Assembly: GCA_035310985.1 (NCBI GenBank)
Contig: DATGDH010000072.1
Coordinates: forward strand, 111,781 to 175,780
Origin: DAHVFK01 sp035310985
GTDB lineage: Bacteria; Pseudomonadota; Gammaproteobacteria; Burkholderiales; SG8-39
DNA length: 64,000 nucleotides
Direction: 5' to 3'
A model generated the notes under the pieces. The model worked only from the letters and a program-made list of their open reading frames with translations, was not told where the DNA came from and did not search any database. Both the position numbers and the translations under genes were made by a program. Each line of letters opens with the position of its first letter. The stretch's first letter is position 1. Shown here piece by piece: positions 10,766 through 19,273 of the stretch.

Positions 10766-12135
10766 CAGTGCGCTCCCCGCCGGGGTTGCTCGCCCGTGAG
10801 CGCCGCGACGACACGTTCCATGCGCATGAAGCGCGAGCCCTTGACCAGCACGGTCGCATCCGAAGTGGCGCGCCTGCGCAGGTCCGCGAGCAGCTCTTCG
10901 AGCGAGGCCGCGTGCGTGCCGCCGGCGCCGAACGCTTCGGCCGCGCCGCGGCTCGCCTCGCCGAGCGCGAGCAGGTCCGACACGCCGCGCCTGCGCGCGT
11001 AGGCGCCGACCTCGCGGTGGAATTCGGGTCCGCGCTCGCCCACCTCGCCCATGTCGCCCAGCACGAGCACGGTCGGCGCCGGGCAGGCGGCGAGGATGTC
11101 GATCGCCGCGCGCACCGAGTCGGGATTGGCGTTGTAGCTGTCGTCGATGACCGTCGCCCCGAGCACGGCACGCTTGACCTGAAGCCGCCCGAGGTAGGGT
11201 CGGAAGGCGGACAGTCCCTCGCCGATCGCCGCCGGGGCGACGCCCGCGGCGTGCGCGCAGGCCGCCGCGGCGAGCGCATTGCGCACGTTGTGCAGGCCGG
11301 GGATGGCGAGCGTGGCAGGCGCTTCGCCCGAGGGCGTGCGCACGAGGATGTCGCTCGAGAGCGGCTTCAGCTCGTAGCGCGCGCCGACGGCGGACGGGCC
11401 CCCGAGCCCGAATTCGACCCTGCGGTGCGCGCCGGCCGCCCTGCGGAACACATCGGCGTGCGGATCGTCCGCGTTCACCACGGCGGTGCCGTCCGCGGGC
11501 AGCGCCGCGTACACGCTCGCGTTCTCCTCGGCCACCTCTTCGACGGAGTGCATGAACTCCAGATGCTCGCGCTGGGCGTTGTTCACCAGCGCCACCGTCG
11601 GCCGCGCAATGCCGGCCAGATAGGCGATCTCGCCCTTGTGGTTCATGCCGAGCTCGATCGCGCAGTAGCGGTGCGCGGGTCGCAGACGCAAGAGCGTCAA
11701 CGGTAGGCCGATCTCGTTGTTCAGGTTGCCCGCCGTGGCGAGCACCTGCTCCTCGCCCGCGTGGCGCCGCAGGATGGAGGCCAGCATCTCCTTGGTCGTG
11801 GTCTTGCCGTTCGAGCCGGCGATCGCCACGAGCACCGGCTCGAAGCGTGCGCGCCAATCGCGCGCCAGATCGCCGAGCGCGCGCCGCGTGTCGCCGACGG
11901 CGAGCAGAGGTAGGGGCGCGGGCCCAGCGTAGGCGCCATCGACCACCGCTCCGGCAGCGCCCACGGCGCCCGCCGCGTCGAGGAAGTCATGGCCGTCGAA
12001 GCGCTCGCCGCGCAGTGCGACGAACAGCTCGCCGCGCTTGAGCGCGCGGCTGTCGGTCGAGACGCCCGAGAAGCGCGCGTCGGGCCCCGAGTGGTGCGCG
12101 TCCAGCACGCGCGCGGCTTCGGCGAGCGTCATCAT
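10765..12135 (-). CDS. murF: UDP-MurNAc-tripeptide--D-alanyl-D-alanine ligase
   Basis: Last cytoplasmic Mur ligase; adds the D-Ala-D-Ala made by Ddl. The start MMTLAEAARVLDAHHSG at 12135 overlaps the murE stop as ATGA; the product is 456 residues. Domain order is substrate domain with STDSRALKRGELFVALRG, ATPase domain with AGSNGKTTTKEML, and C-terminal domain with DDSYNANPDS. All three are typical of MurF. Confidence 0.97.
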   Translation of the reverse strand: MMTLAEAARVLDAHHSGPDARFSGVSTDSRALKRGELFVALRGERFDGHDFLDAAGAVGAAGAVVDGAYAGPAPLPLLAVGDTRRALGDLARDWRARFEPVLVAIAGSNGKTTTKEMLASILRRHAGEEQVLATAGNLNNEIGLPLTLLRLRPAHRYCAIELGMNHKGEIAYLAGIARPTVALVNNAQREHLEFMHSVEEVAEENASVYAALPADGTAVVNADDPHADVFRRAAGAHRRVEFGLGGPSAVGARYELKPLSSDILVRTPSGEAPATLAIPGLHNVRNALAAAACAHAAGVAPAAIGEGLSAFRPYLGRLQVKRAVLGATVIDDSYNANPDSVRAAIDILAACPAPTVLVLGDMGEVGERGPEFHREVGAYARRRGVSDLLALGEASRGAAEAFGAGGTHAASLEELLADLRRRATSDATVLVKGSRFMRMERVVAALTGEQPRRGAH

Positions 12136-13652
12136 GGCGCCCTCCAGCGCGCAAGCGCCGCTTCGGCGAGCGCCGCATCCGAGAACGGCAGGCGCCGGCC
12201 GGCGATCTCCTGGTAGCTCTCGTGGCCCTTGCCGGCGAGCAGCACGACGTCCCCGGCGCCCGCTTCGCGCACCGCGCGCTCGATGGCCGCGGCGCGCTCG
12301 GGCTCGACGAGCGCTGCGCCCGAGGCGCCCGCGCGGATCGCCGCGATGATCGCAGCCGGGTCCTCGCTGCGCGGATTGTCCGAGGTGAGCAGCACGCGAT
12401 CGGCGAGCCGCGAGGCGATCGCGCCCATCAGCGGCCGCTTGGCCGGATCCCGGTCGCCGCCCGCGCCGAACACCGCCACCAGCGCCCCGCCGCGCGCGTC
12501 CGCGAGCGGGCGCAGCGCCTGCAGCACCTTCTCGAGCGCATCGGGCGTATGCGCGTAGTCGACCACCACCAGCGGGCCGCCGGGACGCGCGAGGCGCTGC
12601 ATGCGGCCCGGCACGGCGGGCAGCTCGCCGAGCAGCGCCGCGGCCTCGCCGAGCGGCACGCCGTGGGCAAGCAGGCAGCCGAGCACGCCGAGCGCGTTGG
12701 ACACGTTGAAGCGCCCGAGCTGGTTGATGCGCGCCTCGGTCTCGCCCCAGCTCGTCACGAGCGGCACGCGCATCGCCTCGCCCTCGAAGCCGATCTCGCG
12801 CGCGGCGACGAACTCGCTCACGCTGCCGGGCGCGACCGCCTCGGGCGACAGCGCGTAGCCGATGGTGCGCAGGCCGCGCGCGGTCAGCCGTCGTGCGAGC
12901 TGCACGCCGAACACGTCGTCCAGATTCAGCACCGCCGCGGCGAGCCCGGGCGTGTCGAACAGCAGGCCCTTCGCCTCGGCGTAGGCCTGCATCGTGCCGT
13001 GGTAGTCGAGGTGGTCGTGCGACAGGTTGGTGAAGAGCGCGCAATCGAAGACGACGCCGCCGACGCGACCCTGCGCCAGTCCGTGCGAGGAGACCTCCAT
13101 CGCCACGGCGCGCGCACCCCCGCTGCGCAGCGCGGCGAGCGTGGCGTGAACCTCGAGCGCGTCAGGCGTGGTGTTGACGGGCGCCGCAAGCGCCCCGGGA
13201 AAGCCGTTGCCGAGCGTTCCGATCACCCCCGCCTTCTCACCGCGCGCGCACAGCAGCGCCGCGAGCCACTGAGTGGTCGAGGTCTTGCCGTTGGTGCCCG
13301 TGACCCCGCACATCCAGAGCGACTCGGACGGTCGCCCGTAGAACTCGTGCGCGAGCGCGCCCGCCCGACGCTTCAATGCGCTCACGCCAACGTTCGGCAC
13401 GTTCCATTCGGCGCGCCACGCGAAGTCGGCGGACTCCCATACCACTGCGGACGCGCCGCGGCTGAGCGCGTCCGCGATGTAGGCACGCCCGTCGGCCGAC
13501 TCGCCCGGATAGGCGAAGAACGCCACGCCCGGCGCGCAACGGCGGCTGTCCGAGGAGAGCCGCTCGATCATTGCTCCCTGCGAGGCGAGGTTCGTGAAAA
13601 TGTCCAGTCGCGCGGATTCCACCCGTCCACCCAGCAGCCCTTGAGCCGCCAA
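12132..13652 (-). CDS. murE: UDP-MurNAc-L-Ala-D-Glu--meso-diaminopimelate ligase
   Basis: Third Mur ligase, adding the diamino acid. Motifs include SSDSRRCAPGVAFFAYPG, the ATP loop VTGTNGKTSTTQWLA and SHDHLDYHGTM. The DNPRSEDP motif points to meso-diaminopimelate as substrate, which is standard for Gram-negative bacteria. The start is uncertain: the listed TTG (13652) gives 506 residues with GGAGG a little close upstream; a GTG at 13622 (MESARLDIF) would give 496. The 34 bases between ftsI and murE hold the start of a short overlapping ORF described under findings. Confidence 0.95.
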   Translation of the reverse strand: MAAQGLLGGRVESARLDIFTNLASQGAMIERLSSDSRRCAPGVAFFAYPGESADGRAYIADALSRGASAVVWESADFAWRAEWNVPNVGVSALKRRAGALAHEFYGRPSESLWMCGVTGTNGKTSTTQWLAALLCARGEKAGVIGTLGNGFPGALAAPVNTTPDALEVHATLAALRSGGARAVAMEVSSHGLAQGRVGGVVFDCALFTNLSHDHLDYHGTMQAYAEAKGLLFDTPGLAAAVLNLDDVFGVQLARRLTARGLRTIGYALSPEAVAPGSVSEFVAAREIGFEGEAMRVPLVTSWGETEARINQLGRFNVSNALGVLGCLLAHGVPLGEAAALLGELPAVPGRMQRLARPGGPLVVVDYAHTPDALEKVLQALRPLADARGGALVAVFGAGGDRDPAKRPLMGAIASRLADRVLLTSDNPRSEDPAAIIAAIRAGASGAALVEPERAAAIERAVREAGAGDVVLLAGKGHESYQEIAGRRLPFSDAALAEAALARWRAP

Positions 13653-13686
13653 ACCGCCTCCACCACCGCGTAGATCAGGCCGCGCA

Positions 13687-15417
13687 TCAGGTGCCCTCCT
13701 TGGCAGCGTCGCTGTCGTCCGGCGCGTCGAGCGGCTCGAGCGGCGCGTCGTACGGAACGTTGAGCATGCGCAGAATTCCCTGCATGACCTGCGCGAACAC
13801 CGGCGCCGCGACCAGCCCGCCGTAGTAATCGACGCGCACGTCGGGCTCGTCGATCATGACGGCGAGTACAATGCGCGGCGCCGAGGCGGGGGCGAAGCCG
13901 GCGAACGACGCGATGTACTTGTCCGGGGCATAGCCGCCGTCCTGCTCCTTGTGAGCCGTGCCGGTCTTGCCGGCGACGCTCCAGCCCATGATGCGGGCGA
14001 GCGGGCCCGTGCCGCCCGGCTGCACCGCGAGCGCGAGCATCTTGCGCACCTCGCGCGCGGTATGCGCCGAAATCACGCGCTCCCCCTGCACGGGCGTACC
14101 GGTGCGCAGCAGAGTGAGCGGCACCAGCCGGCCGTCGCGTGCGAATATCGTGTACGCGTGCGCCAGCTGCATCAGGCTCACCGCGATGCCGTGCCCGTAG
14201 GCCATCGTCGCCTGCTCGACCGGGCGCCAGGTCTTCCAGGGGCGCAGCTTGCCACCCGACTCGCCGGGAAAGCCGAGCGCGGGCGGGGCACCGAAACCAA
14301 CGCGCCTGAACATGTCCCACATCTGTTCGCGCGGGAGCTGGAGCGCGATCTTTGCCGCGCCGACGTTGGAGGAGACCTCGATCACCTGCGCCACGCTCAG
14401 CATCCCGTCCTTGTGCGCATCGTGGATCGTGTAGCCGCCGATTCGGAACTTGCCGCCGTCGGTCTGCAGGCGGGTCGCCGGCGTGATGTGCCCCGTCTCG
14501 AGCGCGAGCGCGATGGTGAAGGGCTTGAGGGTCGAGCCCGGCTCGAAGCTGTCGGTGAGCACGCGGTTGCGCAGCTGCGAGCCGGTGAGCCGCGCGCGAT
14601 TGTTCGGGTTGTAGGAGGGCACGTTCGCGAGCGCGAGCACCTCGCCGGTGCGCACGTCGATCGCTACGATCGCGCCCGCCTTGGCGCGGTGCGCCGCCAC
14701 CGCATCCTTCAGGGCGCTGTAGGCGAGGCTCTGGATCTTGCTGTCGATCGACAGCGTCAGGTCCTTGCCGTCCTGCGCCGCGTGTACCGAACCGACGTCC
14801 TCGACGATGCGCCCGAGGCGGTCCTTGATCACGCGCCGGCTGCCCGGCTTGCCGCCGAGGGTGGACTGGTAGGCGAGCTCAATGCCTTCCTGGCCGGTGT
14901 CGTCGACGCCGGTGAAGCCGACGAGGTGCGCGGCGACTTCGCCCGCCGGGTAGTAGCGCCGGTACTCCTTCTGTTCGTACACGCCCGGGATCCCGAGCGC
15001 GTCCACCCTCTCGGCGGTGTCGGGCGACACCTGCCTTTTCAGATAGACGAAGTCGCGGTCAGTTTCGGCGAGCTTCTTCGCCAGCTCGCGCGCATCCAGC
15101 CCCAACAGCTGCGCGAGCCTTCTCTTCGCCTGTGCGCTCGCCTCGACGTCGGCGGGGATCACCCATATCGACTTGACCGGCGTGGACACCGCGAGCGCCT
15201 CCCCGTTGCGGTCGAGCACCCGGCCGCGCGTCGCGGGGATCTCGAGCACGCGCGAAAAGCGTGCTTCCCCTTTCTCCTGCAGGAAGTCGGTCTTCATCGC
15301 CTGCAGGTAGACCGAGCGCCCGACGAGCACGGCGAAGCCCGCGACGAACACGATCAGCACGAAGCGTGCGCGCCATACCGGCAGGCGCACCACCGCGGGT
15401 GCGGCGGCGAAGCTCAT
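13687..15417 (-). CDS. ftsI: Septal transpeptidase FtsI (PBP3)
   Basis: Class B penicillin-binding protein that cross-links septal peptidoglycan. The start at 15417 (MSFAAAPAVVRLPVWRARFV) gives 576 residues: short cytoplasmic tail, transmembrane helix ~17-38, PBP dimerisation domain (RGRVLDRNGEALAVS), then the transpeptidase domain with nucleophile motif S295-T-L-K, S349-S-N and K484-T-G-T. The start overlaps the ftsL stop as ATGA. The longer upstream reading only shadows rsmH/ftsL. Confidence 0.97.
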   Translation of the reverse strand: MSFAAAPAVVRLPVWRARFVLIVFVAGFAVLVGRSVYLQAMKTDFLQEKGEARFSRVLEIPATRGRVLDRNGEALAVSTPVKSIWVIPADVEASAQAKRRLAQLLGLDARELAKKLAETDRDFVYLKRQVSPDTAERVDALGIPGVYEQKEYRRYYPAGEVAAHLVGFTGVDDTGQEGIELAYQSTLGGKPGSRRVIKDRLGRIVEDVGSVHAAQDGKDLTLSIDSKIQSLAYSALKDAVAAHRAKAGAIVAIDVRTGEVLALANVPSYNPNNRARLTGSQLRNRVLTDSFEPGSTLKPFTIALALETGHITPATRLQTDGGKFRIGGYTIHDAHKDGMLSVAQVIEVSSNVGAAKIALQLPREQMWDMFRRVGFGAPPALGFPGESGGKLRPWKTWRPVEQATMAYGHGIAVSLMQLAHAYTIFARDGRLVPLTLLRTGTPVQGERVISAHTAREVRKMLALAVQPGGTGPLARIMGWSVAGKTGTAHKEQDGGYAPDKYIASFAGFAPASAPRIVLAVMIDEPDVRVDYYGGLVAAPVFAQVMQGILRMLNVPYDAPLEPLDAPDDSDAAKEGT

Positions 15418-15692
15418 TTCGCCGCCCCTGCCGGCAGCTTCACGATCACCACGCTGCGCGGGTCCGGCACGTGCATTCCGAGCGTCTGGCGCGCGATCTG
15501 CTCCACGCGCGAGTGGAGCCCCCAGGTGCTCGCCTCGAGCTGCAGTTGGCCGTACTCCACGTCCAGCTGGCGCGCGCGCTGCTCTTCGCGCTCCAGCTCG
15601 GAGAACAGCGTGCGCGCCTTGTGCTGGGAAGTGACGAGCCCGAGCGCGCAGACGACGAGAACCAGGAGGAGGAGAAGGTTCAGCTTCGCCAC
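15414..15692 (-). CDS. ftsL: Cell division protein FtsL
   Basis: Small bitopic divisome protein of 92 residues. A hydrophobic helix (residues ~4-22, LNLLLLLVLVVCALGL) is followed by a charged heptad stretch (residues ~28-60) that would form the FtsL/FtsB coiled coil, and by the usual IARQTLGMHVPDP segment. The start is GTG at 15692 and overlaps the end of rsmH by 13 bases. Confidence 0.93.
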   Translation of the reverse strand: MAKLNLLLLLVLVVCALGLVTSQHKARTLFSELEREEQRARQLDVEYGQLQLEASTWGLHSRVEQIARQTLGMHVPDPRSVVIVKLPAGAAK

Positions 15693-16663
15693 GCGTCGGG
15701 CTCGATTCGGTCAAAGAGCGACGGGTCGAGAGGCGCGCCCGTGCGCTCGGCGACGCGCAGCGTTGCGCTGCGCGCGCGAGGATTCGCCGCAATTTCGGCA
15801 GTCGAGGCGCGGATGGCACGGCCGACGATTTTGAGCGGCATTTGTGGCATTTCGCTGGCGCGGATCGGCAAATCCCGCGGCAGGTCGGCGCGCGATGCCG
15901 CGCGCAGGAAGCGCTTGACGATGCGGTCCTCGAGCGAGTGGAAGCTGATCACGACGAGCCTCCCTCCGCGCGCGAGTCGCGCAGTCGCCTGGGGCAGCAT
16001 CAGCGACACTTCCTGAAGCTCCCGATTGACGAGAATCCGTAGAGCCTGAAAGGTGCGCGTCGCCGGATCCTGGCCCGGCTCCCGTGTGCGGACCGCCGCA
16101 CCCACGATATCGGCAAGTTGCTTGGTGCGAACGATGGGTTCGCGTTCGCGAGCAGCAACAATCGCCTTTGCAATCTGTTTAGCAAACCGTTCTTCGCCAT
16201 AGCCCCCTATCGCCTCCCTGATCTCCAGCTCGCCGGCGGCTGCGAGCCACTGCGCCGCCGTTTGTCCGCTGCTCGGATCCATGCGCATGTCGAGCGGTCC
16301 GTCGGCGCGGAACGAAAATCCGCGCGCCGGATCCTCGAGCTGCGGCGAGGACACACCGAGGTCGAAGAGCATGCCGTGGGCGTGCTGCACACCCTGCGCG
16401 TCGAGCACGCTGGCGAGCTCGCTCATGCGCGCGTGCACAGCACGCAGCCTGGGGTCGGCGATCGAGCGCGCCGCGGCGAGCGCCTGCGGGTCGCGATCGA
16501 TGGCGATCAGCACGCCGCGCGGGCCAAGCCGCTCGAGGATGGCGCGGCTGTGCCCGCCGCGCCCGAAGGTGCCGTCCACGTAGGTGCCGTCCGGCTGAAC
16601 GGCGAGCGCCTCGACAGCCTCCTGAAGCATCACGGCGCGATGCGTGAGCGTCTGGGCGCTCAT
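15680..16663 (-). CDS. rsmH: 16S rRNA (cytosine(1402)-N(4))-methyltransferase RsmH
   Basis: SAM-dependent methyltransferase (also called MraW) that modifies C1402 in the ribosomal P site. The 327-residue protein shows HRAVMLQEAVEAL, the SAM-binding DGTFGRGGHSRAIL and IAIDRDPQAL, LFDLGVSSPQLE, GFSFRADGPLDMRMD, and FHSLEDRIVKRF. It lies 15 bases after mraZ. Confidence 0.97.
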   Translation of the reverse strand: MSAQTLTHRAVMLQEAVEALAVQPDGTYVDGTFGRGGHSRAILERLGPRGVLIAIDRDPQALAAARSIADPRLRAVHARMSELASVLDAQGVQHAHGMLFDLGVSSPQLEDPARGFSFRADGPLDMRMDPSSGQTAAQWLAAAGELEIREAIGGYGEERFAKQIAKAIVAAREREPIVRTKQLADIVGAAVRTREPGQDPATRTFQALRILVNRELQEVSLMLPQATARLARGGRLVVISFHSLEDRIVKRFLRAASRADLPRDLPIRASEMPQMPLKIVGRAIRASTAEIAANPRARSATLRVAERTGAPLDPSLFDRIEPDAWRS

Positions 16664-16678
16664 CGTTCGCTTCCGCCG

Positions 16679-17128
16679 TCACAGCGAGAAGCCATCCATG
16701 CCGGGCGGCGGACTGCCCGAGCCCGCCAGGGCGCCGGCGAGTTTCGCGCTCCACACGCCGTTGTCCCATAGCTCGAAGTAGCTTCCCTGGCCGACCATCA
16801 TCGCCTCGCGTTCGAGCCGCGCGTGCTGGCGCAGCGCCGCCGAGAGCAACACGCGCCCTGAGCCGTCGGGTTCGACGTGCTCCTCGAAGCCGAGCAGCAG
16901 CCGCTTCCACCAGCTCGCCTGCGGGTTGAAGCTGGGGAATGTCTCGACCTTGGCGCGCACCGGCTCCCAGGCGCTCTCCGGGTAGATGAGTACGCAACCC
17001 TCAGGGTGCGCTGTCAGCACGAGCGGCTTGCCGGCCTGTAGCAGTGCATCGCGATGACGCGTCGGAATGGCCAGGCGGCCCTTCGCGTCAAGCGTGATGA
17101 CAGATGCCCCGTGAAACGTCCCGCCCAT
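16679..17128 (-). CDS. mraZ: Transcriptional regulator MraZ
   Basis: First gene of the dcw cluster; a 149-residue DNA-binding protein with two SpoVT/AbrB-like swapped-hairpin repeats (N-terminal FHGASVITLDAKGRLAIPTR; second repeat around EPDGSGRVLLSAALR). In E. coli MraZ represses its own operon by binding GTGGG-type repeats near the promoter. Matching 10-bp repeats occur here just upstream (17165-17204). An AAGGAAAAAAGGGG purine-rich ribosome site precedes the ATG. Confidence 0.96.
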   Translation of the reverse strand: MGGTFHGASVITLDAKGRLAIPTRHRDALLQAGKPLVLTAHPEGCVLIYPESAWEPVRAKVETFPSFNPQASWWKRLLLGFEEHVEPDGSGRVLLSAALRQHARLEREAMMVGQGSYFELWDNGVWSAKLAGALAGSGSPPPGMDGFSL

Positions 17129-17164
17129 GCCCCTTTTTTCCTTCGGTGGCGCACACGTCGCGTG

Positions 17165-17204
17165 TGGCTCCCGTGTTTTGCCACTTTTTTCTACGTTTTC
17201 CCAC
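17165..17204 (-). promoter_or_regulatory. MraZ operator: four 10-bp phased boxes
   Basis: Read on the minus strand, four consecutive 10-mers line up: GTGGGAAAAC, GTAGAAAAAA, GTGGCAAAAC and ACGGGAGCCA. Boxes 1, 3 and 4 resemble the TGGGN-N5 repeats known as MraZ-binding sites; box 2 is degenerate. The array begins within the -10 element of the predicted promoter and covers the likely transcription start, so bound MraZ would block initiation. Confidence 0.75.
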
Positions 17205-17231
17205 TGTATGGGAAAGGCCGGGGCTGGTCAA
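17203..17231 (-). promoter_or_regulatory. Sigma70-type promoter of the dcw cluster
   Basis: On the minus strand, TTGACC (17226-17231, 5 of 6 consensus bases) and TACAGT (17203-17208, 4 of 6) are separated by 17 bases. The start of transcription would fall about 70 bases before mraZ, inside the MraZ boxes. The rest of the 17129-17403 gap shows only AT-rich sequence and no gene. Confidence 0.7.
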
Positions 17232-17403
17232 GATTCAGTGAGGCATTTTTTCTCGTTTAGACAAAGACTTAGAAGGTAATCGGAAGGACACTTCTTGGAA
17301 TAGAAAGAGCGCAAATAATCAGTCACTTAAATACTTAAGTGGAAGTGACTTCTAAAAATGATCCCGGATGGCCGTCGTCCGGTAGCGACGGGCTCGACGC
17401 GGC

Positions 17404-18483
17404 TCAGGCCCCGCGCGCCAGCCGGTCGATCGCGTCCGCAGGGACGTTCAGCTTGGCGCCCGCGGCGTGTATATCGCGCCAGGTGGTGGCGTCTACCGGA
17501 ATGCCCTCGGCAAGGCGCCGCGCGCGAGTTTCGCGCTCCGGCTCGCCCGCGAGCCTTACTTTGTCGAAGCCCGGCGCCGGCGGCGACATTCTCACCCACT
17601 CGACGAACGCGGCGGCCTCGCCCGCGAACGCCTGCGCGGTGCCGAGCCTAGCGGGGTCGATGAGGATCGTAAGCATGCCGTTCAGCACGCGCTTCTTCGT
17701 GCGCTCTCCCGTATGCTGCGTGCCGCCGCCGGTGAGCGCACCGCCGAGCAATTCGCACACCACCGCGAGGCCGTAGCCCTTGTGCAGCCCCATCGTTGTG
17801 AGCGCGCCGAAGGGCTCGATCACACCGTAGCGCGGATCGAGCGTCGGATTGCCCTTGTCGTCAATGAGCAGCCCCGGCGCCACCTTCTCGCCCTTGTTGT
17901 GGGCGACGCGGATCTTGCCCTGCGCCACCGCGCTGGTCGCCATGTCGAGAATCAGAGGCGGCTGGCCGGGGAGCGGAATGCCGATCGTGCAAGGGTTGGT
18001 GCCGAAGCGCGCGTCCGAGCCGCCGTAGGGCGCGACGATCGGCCGCGAGATGACGTTCACGAAGCTGATCGACACCAGGCCCTGCGCTACCGCCTGCTCG
18101 GCCCACTGGCCGATGCGGCACAGGTGGTGCGAGTTGGCGAGCGCCATCACCGCCACGCCGTGCTGCTTGGCGCGCGCGATCGCCATGTCGGTCGCCTCCA
18201 GGCCGATCACTTGCCCATAGCCGGCCTGGCCGTCGAGCGCGAGCAGCGCGCCCCCGTCGAACTTGGTTTGCGGATGGCGGTTGGGCTTCAGTCCGCCCTC
18301 CTTCAGCGACTCGACGTAGCGCGGGATCATGCCGATGCCGTGCGAGTCGTGCCCGGTGAGATTCGCGGTGACGAGGTTCTCGGCCACCAGGCGCGCTTCG
18401 CGCGCCTCGCTGCCGCCGGCGGAGACGATCGCCTCGATTGCGCGCATGAGAGGCGCGGAGTGGAACACGTGCGTTTCGGCCAT
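17404..18483 (-). CDS. Ldh2-family NAD(P)-dependent malate/lactate-type dehydrogenase
   Basis: Oxidoreductase of the MDH2/LDH2 (YlbC/ComC/DpkA) family, which oxidises 2-hydroxyacids or reduces cyclic imines with NAD(P)H. The start MAETHVFHSAPLMRAIEAIV (18483) gives 359 residues. Family features are the catalytic region GHDSHGIGMIPRY, ALANSHHLCRIGQWAEQAV with the conserved histidine, ARFGTNPCTIGIP, and GLHKGYGLAVVCELLGGALTG. The exact substrate cannot be read from the sequence. It is transcribed away from the CoA-transferase pair. The frame extends 21 codons upstream of this ATG, but those residues match no family feature. Confidence 0.85.
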   Translation of the reverse strand: MAETHVFHSAPLMRAIEAIVSAGGSEAREARLVAENLVTANLTGHDSHGIGMIPRYVESLKEGGLKPNRHPQTKFDGGALLALDGQAGYGQVIGLEATDMAIARAKQHGVAVMALANSHHLCRIGQWAEQAVAQGLVSISFVNVISRPIVAPYGGSDARFGTNPCTIGIPLPGQPPLILDMATSAVAQGKIRVAHNKGEKVAPGLLIDDKGNPTLDPRYGVIEPFGALTTMGLHKGYGLAVVCELLGGALTGGGTQHTGERTKKRVLNGMLTILIDPARLGTAQAFAGEAAAFVEWVRMSPPAPGFDKVRLAGEPERETRARRLAEGIPVDATTWRDIHAAGAKLNVPADAIDRLARGA

Positions 18484-18539
18484 GGAGTTGTCTGCGAAAG
18501 TTGGCGAAGCGCGCAAGTGTACCGCGGCGCGGCGCTCGC

Positions 18540-18569
18540 TTGACAAGGCGCGGAGGCGGGCCCTAGATT
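18540..18569 (+). promoter_or_regulatory. Promoter of the CoA-transferase genes, possibly leaderless
   Basis: A perfect TTGACA (18540-18545) and a TAGATT -10 (18564-18569) are 18 bases apart. Only 6 bases separate the -10 element from the ATG at 18576, so transcription would begin at or within a base or two of the start codon. No Shine-Dalgarno sequence lies at normal spacing; the GGAGG at 18552-18556 is upstream of the predicted transcript. Confidence 0.6.
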
Positions 18570-18575
18570 CGCCCG

Positions 18576-19265
18576 ATGATCGACAAGATTCTTCCGACGC
18601 CGCAGGCGGCGCTGGCCGATGTTCCGGACGGCGCGACCGTGATGATCGGCGGCTTCGGCAACGCCGGCATGCCCGCGCAACTGATCGACGCGCTGATCGA
18701 GCAAGGCGCGAAACACCTCACAATCGTCAACAACAACGCCGGCAACGGCGACACCGGCCTCGCCGCGCTCATCAAGGCGCGGCGCGTGCGCAAGATCATC
18801 TGCTCGTTTCCGCGCCAGGCGGACTCCTGGCACTTCGACGGCCAGTACCGCGCCGGCGAAATCGAGCTCGAGCTCGTGCCACAAGGCACGCTCGCCGAGC
18901 GCATCCGCGCCGCCGGCGCGGGCATCGGCGCGTTCTACACGCCGACCGCGTACGGCACGCGCCTCGCCGAAGGCAAGGAGACCCGGCGCATCGGCGCGCG
19001 CGACTACGTGCTCGAATTCCCGATCCACGCCGACTATGCGCTGATCAAGGCCGACCGCGCGGACCGCTGGGGCAACCTCAGCTATCGCAAGAGTGCGCGC
19101 AACTTCGGGCCGATCATGGCGAGCGCGGCGCGCTGCACCGTCGTGCAGGTCCGCGAGACCGTCGAGCTGGGCGCGCTCGACCCGGAGGAGATCGTGACGC
19201 CGGGGATCTTCGTGCAACGCGTCGTGCGGGTCGCGCCGCGCGCCGCGCTCGGCAAGGCAGCCTAG
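18576..19265 (+). CDS. 3-oxoacid CoA-transferase, subunit A
   Basis: Alpha subunit of a class I CoA-transferase (PcaI/CatI/ScoA type) that moves CoA between succinyl-CoA and a 3-oxoacid such as 3-oxoadipate or acetoacetate. The 229-residue product has MIGGFGNAGMPAQLIDAL, NNNAGNGDTGLAALI and FPRQADSWHFDGQYRAGEIE, the latter typical of the 3-oxoadipate branch. It ends 8 bases before subunit B. Which 3-oxoacid is used is not decidable here; no protocatechuate genes are adjacent. Confidence 0.9.
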   Translation: MIDKILPTPQAALADVPDGATVMIGGFGNAGMPAQLIDALIEQGAKHLTIVNNNAGNGDTGLAALIKARRVRKIICSFPRQADSWHFDGQYRAGEIELELVPQGTLAERIRAAGAGIGAFYTPTAYGTRLAEGKETRRIGARDYVLEFPIHADYALIKADRADRWGNLSYRKSARNFGPIMASAARCTVVQVRETVELGALDPEEIVTPGIFVQRVVRVAPRAALGKAA

Positions 19266-19273
19266 GAAATACG

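Noticed and set aside
13687..15417. Loss or change of penicillin-binding motifs in FtsI
   Set aside because: STLK, SSN and KTGT are all present at normal spacing.
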